Of a DNA stretch of 64,000 nt, positions 38,343 through 45,602 are shown one piece after another (positions within the stretch are counted from its first letter, which is position 1; the number at the start of each line of letters is the position of its first letter). The translations under genes were made by a program, and so were the position numbers. Location of the stretch: assembly GCA_017644325.1 (NCBI GenBank), contig JAEPLS010000002.1:186001-250000 (forward strand). Direction: 5' to 3'. The notes under the pieces were generated by a model, which saw only the letters and a list, made by a program, of their open reading frames with translations, did no database searches and had not been told where the DNA came from. The stretch comes from Prochlorococcus marinus CUG1438 (GTDB lineage Bacteria > Cyanobacteriota > Cyanobacteriia > PCC-6307 > Cyanobiaceae).

Positions 38343-41300
38343 ATGGAATCTTTCAGAACCTATCTAAATAGAGATGAAAAGCCATTAATAATTTTTGACG
38401 GGGGAACAGGAACTTCTTTTCAGAACTTAAATCTTACTGCAGACGACTTTGGAGGCAAAGAATTAGAGGGTTGTAATGAAAACCTTGTTTTATCCTCACC
38501 AAAGGTAGTTGAAAAGGTTCATAATTCATTTTTAGAAGCAGGCTGTCATGTTATAGAAACCAATACTTTTGGAGCCTCATCAATAGTTCTTGATGAATAT
38601 GATATTGCGGATAAGGCATATGAGATAAATAAAAATGCTGCATTAATAGCAAAAAAGACTGTTGCCAAATACGCATCAGCTGATAAGCCAAGGTTTGTTG
38701 CTGGCTCAATTGGACCAACTACTAAATTACCAACATTAGGACATATAGATTTTGATCAATTAAAGCAATCTTATAAAGAACAAATATATGGTCTTACAGA
38801 TGGAGGAGTTGATCTTCTTTTAATTGAAACTTGTCAAGATGTATTACAAATAAAATCTGCCTTATTAGCGACTAAAGAAGTACTTGATAGTAAAAATATA
38901 GATATACCTATAATGGTATCGATAACAATGGAAACAACAGGTACTATGCTTGTTGGATCTGACATCGCCTCTGCATTAACAATATTAGAACCATTTAATA
39001 TAGATATCCTTGGACTGAATTGTGCAACTGGTCCAGAACAGATGAAAGAACATATTAAATATTTGTCTGAAAATTCTCCTTTCGCTATAAGCTGTATTCC
39101 CAATGCAGGACTTCCTGAAAATATTGGTGGTGTAGCTCACTACAGATTAAAGCCAATAGAATTGAAGATGCAGTTAATGAATTTTATATATGACTTTAAT
39201 GTTCAATTAATAGGTGGATGTTGTGGGACAACACCTGAACATATTAAATATCTTTCTTCAATAATCGATGAAATTATTGATGACGAAAGGTCTAACAAAA
39301 ATGTTAATAACAATTTAAGTGGTTATATTCCCTCTGCATCATCAATATATAATTCTGTACCATACAAACAAGACAACTCTATTTTGATTGTAGGAGAAAG
39401 ATTAAATGCAAGTGGATCTAAAAAGGTAAGGGAGTTATTAAATAACGACGATTGGGATGGACTAGTTTCAATCGCAAAGCAACAACAAAAAGAAAATGCA
39501 CATGTTCTAGATGTGAATGTTGATTATGTGGGGAGAGACGGAGTGAAAGATATGAAAGAAATAACTTCAAAACTAGTTACCAACATAAATTTGCCATTAA
39601 TGATTGACTCTACAGATGCTGACAAAATGGAAAGTGGATTAAAGTCAGCTGGTGGTAAATGTATTATAAATTCAACCAATTACGAAGACGGAAATGAAAG
39701 GTTTGATCAAGTTCTAAATTTAGCCTTAGGGTATGGTTCAGGTCTTGTTGTAGGAACTATTGATGAAGATGGAATGGCAAGGAATGCGGATAAAAAATTT
39801 AACATTGTAAAACGAGCGGTTAATAGAACTAGAGAATGTGGCTTGTCAGATTATGAGTTATTTTTTGATCCATTAGCTCTGCCAATATCTACTGGGATAG
39901 AAGAAGATAGATTAAACGCTAAAGAGACAATTAATGCTATATCAAAAATTCGTAAAAATTTCCCAAATAGTCACATCATACTGGGGATATCAAACATTAG
40001 TTTTGGGCTTTCACCATTATCAAGAATTAATTTAAATTCAATATTTTTAGATGAATGCATTAAAGCGGGATTGGATTCTGCTATCATTGCTCCAAATAAA
40101 ATTTTGCCATTATCAAAAATTTCTGAAGAAACTAAAAAGCTTTGCTTAGATTTGATATATGACAAAAGAGAATTTGAAGATGATATTTGCATTTATGATC
40201 CATTAGTAGAATTAACAAAGGCTTTTCAAGATTTATCTATTCAAGATTTCAAAAAAGCATCTTCAGAAAATAAAAACCTAACTCTGGAAGAAAGTCTAAA
40301 AAATCATATTATTGATGGAGAAAAAATAGGTTTAGAGGATAAATTAACTAAAGCGTTAAAAAAATATAAACCCCTTGAAATAATTAATACCTTTTTACTA
40401 GATGGGATGAAAGTTGTAGGAGATTTATTTGGCTCAGGTCAAATGCAATTGCCATTTGTACTCCAATCCGCTGAAACAATGAAATTTGCTGTTTCAATTT
40501 TAGAACCATATATGGAAACTGTAGATGAAAACATATCAAATGGAAAACTCTTAATTGCCACTGTTAAAGGCGATGTTCATGATATTGGAAAAAATTTGGT
40601 TGACATAATACTCACAAATAATGGTTATGACGTAATAAATCTTGGAATAAAACAAGATGTTTCAGCAATTATAGATGCACAAAAAAAGCACAATGCAGAT
40701 TGCATCGCTATGAGCGGATTACTTGTTAAATCAACTGCTTTTATGAAAGATAATTTAGAGGCTTTCAACAATGAAAATATTAGTGTACCAGTAATATTAG
40801 GAGGCGCTGCCTTAACCCCAAAATTTGTAAATGAGGACTGCAGCAAAATCTATAAAGGGAAAATATTGTACGGAAAAGATGCATTCACTGATCTTAAATT
40901 CATGAATGAATATATGGATAATAAAAAAAAGGGTAATTGGTCAAATACAGAGGGGTTTATTAACAATGAGGGTATAAATACTAATTTAGCCTCATCAAAA
41001 TCCAACTCTCAAACTGTTAAAAATTCAATATCCATAAATACCGAGACATCCAAAATAAATTTAAAAGAAAATTTCATAAGATCTAAATTTATAAATGAAG
41101 AAGAACCAATTCAAGCCCCTTTCTTGGGAACGAAAGTCTTGAACGAGGTCGATATAGATTTAAATAAGTTAATTTTTTATCTAGATACAAAAGCTCTATT
41201 TAGCGGACAATGGCAAATAAAAAAAGGAAAAACCCAAAGCGTAGATGAATACAATAACTATTTGGATTCATATGCTAAACCATTGTTAGATAGATGGTTA

Positions 41301-41909
41301 GAGACAATTATAGAAAAAAAACTTATTTCACCCAAAGCAGTTTATGGATATTTCAGGTGCGGTAGAAAAAATAATAGTATTTTCTTATTTGATGATAAAT
41401 CATTAAATAAAATATCCCAATTTAATTTCCCAAGACAAAAATCTGGGAATAATTTATGCATAGCTGATTTTTATTGTGATTTAAAAAATGATAAACCGAT
41501 AGATATATTTCCTATGCAGGCAGTAACGATGGGCGATATTGCTAGTGAATATTCTCTAAAATTATTTAAAGAAGATAAATATAGCGATTATTTATTATTC
41601 CATGGACTTACAGTGCAATTAGCAGAAGCTCTAGCTGAGTATGTCCATGCATTAATTCGTATTGAATGTGGTTTTAGGACTGAAGAACCAGAAATAAATA
41701 GAGAAATACTAGCTCAAAAATATAGAGGAGCTAGATATTCATTTGGTTATCCTGCATGTCCAAAAGTCTCTGATTCAAACATACAAATATCATTGTTGGA
41801 TGCAAAAAGAATAAACTTGACCATGGATGAATCTGAACAACTTCATCCAGAACAAAGTACTACAGCTATTATTTCACTACACTCAAAAGCTAAATATTTC
41901 AGCGCCTAA
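38343..41909 (+). CDS. metH: B12-dependent methionine synthase
   Basis: Transfers methyl from methyl-THF through cobalamin to homocysteine. 1188 residues, full four-domain length. Order seen: homocysteine domain (1-310) with zinc cysteines in LNCATGP and GGCCGTTPEH; pterin domain with VGERLNASGSKKV and NVDYVGRDGVKDM; cobalamin domain with VKGDVHDIGKNLVDIIL (His ligand near residue 746); a low-complexity Asn/Ser linker (about 870-910); AdoMet reactivation domain (GLTVQLAEALAEYVH, GARYSFGYPACP). No MetE is seen in the window. Confidence 0.98.
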   Translation: MESFRTYLNRDEKPLIIFDGGTGTSFQNLNLTADDFGGKELEGCNENLVLSSPKVVEKVHNSFLEAGCHVIETNTFGASSIVLDEYDIADKAYEINKNAALIAKKTVAKYASADKPRFVAGSIGPTTKLPTLGHIDFDQLKQSYKEQIYGLTDGGVDLLLIETCQDVLQIKSALLATKEVLDSKNIDIPIMVSITMETTGTMLVGSDIASALTILEPFNIDILGLNCATGPEQMKEHIKYLSENSPFAISCIPNAGLPENIGGVAHYRLKPIELKMQLMNFIYDFNVQLIGGCCGTTPEHIKYLSSIIDEIIDDERSNKNVNNNLSGYIPSASSIYNSVPYKQDNSILIVGERLNASGSKKVRELLNNDDWDGLVSIAKQQQKENAHVLDVNVDYVGRDGVKDMKEITSKLVTNINLPLMIDSTDADKMESGLKSAGGKCIINSTNYEDGNERFDQVLNLALGYGSGLVVGTIDEDGMARNADKKFNIVKRAVNRTRECGLSDYELFFDPLALPISTGIEEDRLNAKETINAISKIRKNFPNSHIILGISNISFGLSPLSRINLNSIFLDECIKAGLDSAIIAPNKILPLSKISEETKKLCLDLIYDKREFEDDICIYDPLVELTKAFQDLSIQDFKKASSENKNLTLEESLKNHIIDGEKIGLEDKLTKALKKYKPLEIINTFLLDGMKVVGDLFGSGQMQLPFVLQSAETMKFAVSILEPYMETVDENISNGKLLIATVKGDVHDIGKNLVDIILTNNGYDVINLGIKQDVSAIIDAQKKHNADCIAMSGLLVKSTAFMKDNLEAFNNENISVPVILGGAALTPKFVNEDCSKIYKGKILYGKDAFTDLKFMNEYMDNKKKGNWSNTEGFINNEGINTNLASSKSNSQTVKNSISINTETSKINLKENFIRSKFINEEEPIQAPFLGTKVLNEVDIDLNKLIFYLDTKALFSGQWQIKKGKTQSVDEYNNYLDSYAKPLLDRWLETIIEKKLISPKAVYGYFRCGRKNNSIFLFDDKSLNKISQFNFPRQKSGNNLCIADFYCDLKNDKPIDIFPMQAVTMGDIASEYSLKLFKEDKYSDYLLFHGLTVQLAEALAEYVHALIRIECGFRTEEPEINREILAQKYRGARYSFGYPACPKVSDSNIQISLLDAKRINLTMDESEQLHPEQSTTAIISLHSKAKYFSA

Positions 41910-41918
41910 GCTAAATCT

Positions 41919-42137
41919 TTAGTTGTTTTCTAAATATTCAATAATATCTTCCTGTAGTTCTTCCATCGTTTCATTATCACCCATATCAAGTCCCTCACCC
42001 GCAGCGTCCTGTGTTAACTCAAGATAATATGAAGCACCATCACTAGATAAAAATTCTAATGCAGAAGTTTCATCACTATCTTTAAAAGCTTCATAAAGAG
42101 CTTTAAATGCTATGTTTTCAGTAAAGTCCCAATCCAT
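41919..42137 (-). CDS. Small acidic protein, unrecognised
   Basis: 72 residues, strongly acidic (17 Asp/Glu-rich stretches such as AFKDSDETSALEFL and MGDNETMEELQEDIIEYL), no membrane segment, no signal peptide, no motif I can assign. It starts MDWDFTENIAFKALYEAF. It sits between convergent metH (9 bp from its stop) and the divergent DUF2237 gene. Translated composition and clean start/stop make it a believable gene; function unknown. Confidence 0.7.
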   Translation of the reverse strand: MDWDFTENIAFKALYEAFKDSDETSALEFLSSDGASYYLELTQDAAGEGLDMGDNETMEELQEDIIEYLENN

Positions 42138-42235
42138 AATGAAAAAAACCTTATTAGAATTATTACCTCCTTACCCCCCATACTCGTCAACCTTTTTAAA
42201 GAAATGTTCGTGTTTTATTATTATTAAAAAATTCT

Positions 42236-42619
42236 ATGACTAAAAATAATCAAGATCAGTTGAATGTCTTCGGAGAAAAAATTGAGGTTTGTAGTTGCGC
42301 ACCTATGACAGGGTGGTTCAGAGATGGATTTTGCAACTATGACAAAAATGATGGAGGGAATCATTCCATATGTTGTGTAATGGATGATAATTTCCTGAAA
42401 TATAGTAAATCACAAGGTAATGATTTAATAACTCCCATGCCTATTTACTCATTCCCAGGACTAAAGAATGGGGATCATTGGTGTATTTGTCTTGATAGGT
42501 GGAAGCAAGCATTATTAGACGGTCTTGCACCAAAAGTCATATTAGAATCAACGAATATAGTAGTCTTAAAGTCAGTACCTCTGGAAAAATTGAAAGAATA
42601 TCAATTTAATAAAAAGTAA
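42236..42619 (+). CDS. DUF2237 family protein
   Basis: 127 residues following the DUF2237 pattern: LNVFGEKIEVCSCAPMTGWFRDGFC, DGGNHSICCVMDDNFLKYSKSQGNDLITP, IYSFPGLKNGDHWCICLDRWKQAL, GLAPKVILESTN. Several cysteines (CSCAP, ICCV, WCICLDRW) may bind metal, but this is not proven in the family. No signal peptide. Common in cyanobacteria and proteobacteria; role not known. Confidence 0.85.
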   Translation: MTKNNQDQLNVFGEKIEVCSCAPMTGWFRDGFCNYDKNDGGNHSICCVMDDNFLKYSKSQGNDLITPMPIYSFPGLKNGDHWCICLDRWKQALLDGLAPKVILESTNIVVLKSVPLEKLKEYQFNKK

Positions 42620-42667
42620 TTACAAATTTATTATTTTTTTTAAAATAATTATGATAATTTTTTTAAT

Positions 42668-43498
42668 ATGAGTTTAGAAATATATTGGAAAAAAGCACTA
42701 GAGCAAACTCGATTATCAATTGATGATAAATCATTATATCCTCTTAAAACTGATATTATTACAAGAGATTTATATGAAAAAGACGACTTCATAATTAGAA
42801 AACTCGATACTTCAAAATTTAATAAAAAAAAAATTTATGGACCTAAGCAGAATCCATTTTGTCCTTGGGAAAAGATACTAGAAATCGATAAAATTGGTGA
42901 TAATCATCAACTAATATTAAATAAGTACCCTGTACAAAAAGGTCATATTTTACTAATTACAAATGAATGGAAACCTCAAAATGGATGGTTAGATATTAAA
43001 GATTGGAGAGCGATCCAACAAGTTAATAAGGATACTAGTGGATTATGGTTTTTCAATAGTTCTCCAATTGCGGGTGCAAGTCAACCTCACAGGCATTTTC
43101 AACTTCTGCGTAGATCTAGAGGTGAGATATCATGCCCTAGAGAAAAGTGGTTTTTAGAAATGAACTCATATCAAGATTTAAATAGTAAGCTTAAAAAAAA
43201 TATTATTGTATCCAAATTTAATTTTTTAGATAATTCATCATCTCTTTTTGAATTTTATTTAGAGTTATGCAAGAAATTAGGACTTGGAGACCCTATTAGT
43301 GATAAGAAACCGATATATCCTTACAATATTTTAATAACTAATAAATGGATCGCCATTATAAAGAGAAAAAATGATCATATTCATGGTTTCAGTATTAACG
43401 GTTTAGGTTTTGCAGGATATCTATTAGTAACTGAAAAATCAAATATTAATTATTTAAAGAAATTTGGACCTGAAAAACTTCTTGAAAGTTTTGTTTGA
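42668..43498 (+). CDS. Ap4A phosphorylase / ATP adenylyltransferase
   Basis: 276-residue GalT/HIT-superfamily enzyme that splits diadenosine tetraphosphate with phosphate to ATP and ADP. Seen: NPFCPWEKILEI, LILNKYPVQKGHILLITNEW, catalytic GASQPHRHFQLLRR (HxHxQ), and PYNILITNKWIAIIKR. It resembles the yeast APA1/2 type common in cyanobacteria. It lies 49 bp after the DUF2237 gene on the same strand. Confidence 0.93.
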   Translation: MSLEIYWKKALEQTRLSIDDKSLYPLKTDIITRDLYEKDDFIIRKLDTSKFNKKKIYGPKQNPFCPWEKILEIDKIGDNHQLILNKYPVQKGHILLITNEWKPQNGWLDIKDWRAIQQVNKDTSGLWFFNSSPIAGASQPHRHFQLLRRSRGEISCPREKWFLEMNSYQDLNSKLKKNIIVSKFNFLDNSSSLFEFYLELCKKLGLGDPISDKKPIYPYNILITNKWIAIIKRKNDHIHGFSINGLGFAGYLLVTEKSNINYLKKFGPEKLLESFV

Positions 43499-43501
43499 AT
43501 A

Positions 43502-43681
43502 CTAGTTATTTACTTCAACTTCTTTATCTCTGCTTATTTGGCTTTCTAGGACTTCTATAGATGCTGTTACAGAGGCAATTTTACGTTCAAGTGAATCCTT
43601 AAAATAATTGAGCATTTCTAATTTCTTATGTTGATAAAAACTCTTTTTTTCTTTAGATGATTTGAAATAACAGTTAAACAT
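43502..43681 (-). CDS. Small coiled-coil protein, unrecognised
   Basis: 59 residues (MFNCYFKSSKEKKSFY..., ending SRDKEVEVNN). The middle (about 20-50, KLEMLNYFKDSLERKIASVT then ASIEVLESQIS) reads as one amphipathic helix or short coiled coil. ATG at 43679-43681, TAG at 43502-43504; it ends 3 bp after the convergent Ap4A phosphorylase gene. No other strand gives a better reading. Function unknown. Confidence 0.62.
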   Translation of the reverse strand: MFNCYFKSSKEKKSFYQHKKLEMLNYFKDSLERKIASVTASIEVLESQISRDKEVEVNN

Positions 43682-43823
43682 TTTTATTTTTATTATAAAA
43701 AGATACTTAATTGACTTGTGACATGAAAATAAATTGGTTTTAATTTAAAAACAATATTCCGTATGGACTTTAAATTTTTTTTGAATAAAATTAAATAAAA
43801 TCCTTCCTATTCAAGAAATATTA

Positions 43824-44834
43824 TTGAATATTCCAGAAAATTCAAATACAAAAAGAATTTCAATTGATTTACCTGAGGAACTAATTTCCAGGTTTGATCA
43901 ATTACGAAAAGAATGGGGATTTAGAGCTAGAGGACCTGTAATAGAAAAGATACTTAAAGAACTTCTTCAAGAAGATGATTTACTACCTAAGAACCAACAG
44001 CAAGAAATAGACTTTAACGAGAAGAAGAATAATGAAAATTTAAATATTGATGAAGATACTGCATTGGTATTAATTAAATCAGACGTAAAAAAAGAAGTTA
44101 ATGAGATATCTTTGAATAAAAGATTTACAAGTAACAAACAATATAAAGAAAAATCCAACTCAGACATAAGCCTTCCCAATTTTGTTGAAAAAAAAGTAAA
44201 GAATCTAAGAAGAAGTATTAATAGTGAAAAATTAAAGGAAAATATTAATGATATTCAAATTAATACAATTAAAGAAACTGAATTAATAAAATGTCGAATT
44301 GAATTAATTAGTCATTGGAAAAACTTGTATGGATCAGCTCCTAATGATCATGTAGTAGAGGCTTCGATGGATTGGTTTGGAAGGGATATATGGCCAAATC
44401 TCGATGGAACTGAAAATCTACCCTTTACGTGGAGTGCAGCCAATAAATTAATGTCTGAATTATGTCCATTTTGGATAAAGAAAAATCCATCCCTTGAGAT
44501 TGTGTTATTAATGATTGGCGTTTTAGAAGACCCTTTTGCTACATCAGATTTATTTAATAGGATACCAACTCTTGTGAGAAGGTTTGTAAGTAGATTTAAA
44601 CGAAATAACAGATCAAATTCATTTGAAACTTTGGACTCAACAATGACAGTACATGGAGCACTTAAATTATTGAATTTATCAACATCCGCAGGATCAGCTC
44701 ATACGTTCCGTAAAATTAGGGAGGCCTATAAATCAATAGCCTTAGAGACACATCCGGATGCTGGAGGATCAACAGATCAAATGAGAAAATTGAATGAAGC
44801 GTATCAATTGCTAAAAAATCTATATAGAAATTAA
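43824..44834 (+). CDS. Ribbon-helix-helix / J-domain fusion protein
   Basis: 336 residues, TTG start (NIPENSNTKRISIDLPEELI). N-terminus (about 8-50) looks like a ribbon-helix-helix DNA-binding domain: beta strand TKRISIDLP, then helices with SRFDQLRKEW and GPVIEKILKELL. A Lys/Asn-rich low-complexity linker (about 52-150) follows. The middle, SHWKNLYGSAPNDHVVEASMDWF through PFWIKKNPSLE and a PTLVRRFVSRFKR region, is a conserved-looking helical domain I do not recognise. C-terminal J-like domain (about 272-336) keeps HPD at 310-312 (ALETHPDAGG). J-domain proteins recruit Hsp70; a DNA-linked role is inference. Confidence 0.8.
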   Translation: MNIPENSNTKRISIDLPEELISRFDQLRKEWGFRARGPVIEKILKELLQEDDLLPKNQQQEIDFNEKKNNENLNIDEDTALVLIKSDVKKEVNEISLNKRFTSNKQYKEKSNSDISLPNFVEKKVKNLRRSINSEKLKENINDIQINTIKETELIKCRIELISHWKNLYGSAPNDHVVEASMDWFGRDIWPNLDGTENLPFTWSAANKLMSELCPFWIKKNPSLEIVLLMIGVLEDPFATSDLFNRIPTLVRRFVSRFKRNNRSNSFETLDSTMTVHGALKLLNLSTSAGSAHTFRKIREAYKSIALETHPDAGGSTDQMRKLNEAYQLLKNLYRN

Positions 44835-44844
44835 TATACTAATT

Positions 44845-44893
44845 CTTAAATAAGACTAAGTATAAGTCTAATTAATAGTCTCATATAAGATAA
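44845..44893 (+). repeat. Diverged 49-bp repeat, copy R1
   Basis: Begins CTTAAATAAGACTAAGTAT and ends CATATAAGATAA. Contains three GACT/AGTC boxes about 11-13 bases apart. Matches R2 at roughly 40 of 49 positions by hand alignment. Starts 11 bp after the J-domain gene stop. Confidence 0.75.
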
Positions 44894-45016
44894 TTGTTAA
44901 GTTTAAAATTTCTGATATTCATCAATTATTATTTTTTAAATTTATGGAAAAATAATAATGTATAAATGAAAATTAAAAAAAAATTACTTTTAAAAAAAAT
45001 TCCTTTTCTAGTACTT

Positions 45017-45065
45017 CTTACATAAGACTAATTATGAGTCCAGTAAATAGTCTTATAATAGATAA
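45017..45065 (+). repeat. Diverged 49-bp repeat, copy R2
   Basis: Begins CTTACATAAGACTAATTAT and ends TTATAATAGATAA, in direct orientation to R1 with the three GACT/AGTC boxes in the same places. Hand alignment gives about 40/49 identity with R1 and about 33/49 with inverted copy R3. Confidence 0.75.
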
Positions 45066-45228
45066 GCAAGATTAAATAATTTATTAATTTATTGAATGAT
45101 ACCCAAACTGCTTAATGCCTGGTAAAAACTTAAAATTGAATAATAAATCAATAAACTATGTCCTTTTAATGTCCAAGAAATTAATAAAAGCCGAAAAGTA
45201 CTGTTATATGGACCTTTTATATCTTCCC

Positions 45229-45249
45229 GTACTGCCTTAAAGACAGTAC
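45229..45249 (-). terminator. Hairpin at the end of the small exported-protein gene
   Basis: GTACTGTC and GGCAGTAC (minus-strand reading) form an 8-bp stem with one G-U pair around a 5-base loop. The stem begins at the last base of the stop codon of the 45249-45497 gene. No T-run follows on either strand, so it may be an mRNA-stabilising 3' hairpin rather than a standard terminator. Confidence 0.45.
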
Positions 45250-45497
45250 TACTTGCTTTGTAGCTTTTGAATGGCGGTTTGTTTATTAATACTGGGCACA
45301 TCATTTAAACCGTTTGCATCAAACCAAGGTGCACTAGCCCAGTCAAACCCTTCTCCAAAAGTGTTGTCAGGTGCGGCTATATACCAATGGCATGAAGCAT
45401 CAGGAACATCAACAGAACATTTTGACCAATCATTTGACCACTGGGGAACCTGCACCCACAGCACTGAAGATATCAATAGAGATAATAAATTAATCAT
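45249..45497 (-). CDS. Small Trp-rich exported protein, unrecognised
   Basis: 82 residues. N-terminus MINLLSLLISSVLWVQV is a short hydrophobic signal or anchor. The rest is rich in Trp (W14, W20, W24, W38 and two in FDWASAPWFDANG) and has two cysteines, C27 and C36, spaced to form a disulfide (CSVDVPDASC) outside the cytoplasm. No known domain recognised. An 82-codon frame also exists on the plus strand over the same bases, but the minus frame has the signal sequence, the protein-like composition and a hairpin exactly at its stop. Flanked by the 49-bp repeats. Confidence 0.72.
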   Translation of the reverse strand: MINLLSLLISSVLWVQVPQWSNDWSKCSVDVPDASCHWYIAAPDNTFGEGFDWASAPWFDANGLNDVPSINKQTAIQKLQSK

Positions 45498-45540
45498 GAA
45501 CTTTATAATACATTATTAATGAGTTTTGTATGAGTATTAC

Positions 45541-45589
45541 TTATTACATATGAGAATCATACATAGACTCATATATAGTCTTAAATAAG
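45541..45589 (-). repeat. Diverged 49-bp repeat, inverted copy R3
   Basis: Read on the minus strand it begins CTTATTTAAGACTATATAT and ends CATATGTAATAA, aligning end to end with R1 and R2 (about 33/49 with R2). It lies between the pheT stop and the start of the small exported-protein gene, thus in that gene's upstream region, 44 bp before its ATG. Confidence 0.65.
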
Positions 45590-45602
45590 ACTTTCAATAC
45601 AT

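Larger units (their letters stand above)
44835..45248. other. Gene-poor AT-rich spacer with diverged 49-bp repeats
   Basis: About 410 bp between the J-domain gene and the small exported-protein gene. Contents: repeat copies R1 (44845-44893) and R2 (45017-45065); a short AT-only stretch between them; a minus-strand reading frame at 45089-45304 that I do not trust; and a perfect-stem hairpin at 45229-45249 touching the stop codon of the exported-protein gene. No tRNA or large gene is present. Confidence 0.8.

Noticed and set aside
44948-45025. Possible 19-codon basic peptide between R1 and R2
   Set aside because: Poly-A tracts create Lys codons by chance; too short and low complexity to support.
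45089-45304. 71-codon minus-strand frame after the exported-peptide gene
   Set aside because: It overlaps that gene's end in another frame, its ATG is inside the gene, and repeat/hairpin DNA makes up part of it. The last ~50 residues look somewhat protein-like (one hydrophobic stretch), so it stays a weak possibility only.
45271-45519. 82-codon plus-strand frame opposite the exported-peptide gene
   Set aside because: Mirror of the Trp-rich minus-strand gene; no signal sequence or domain, and the minus frame has the clearer gene features.
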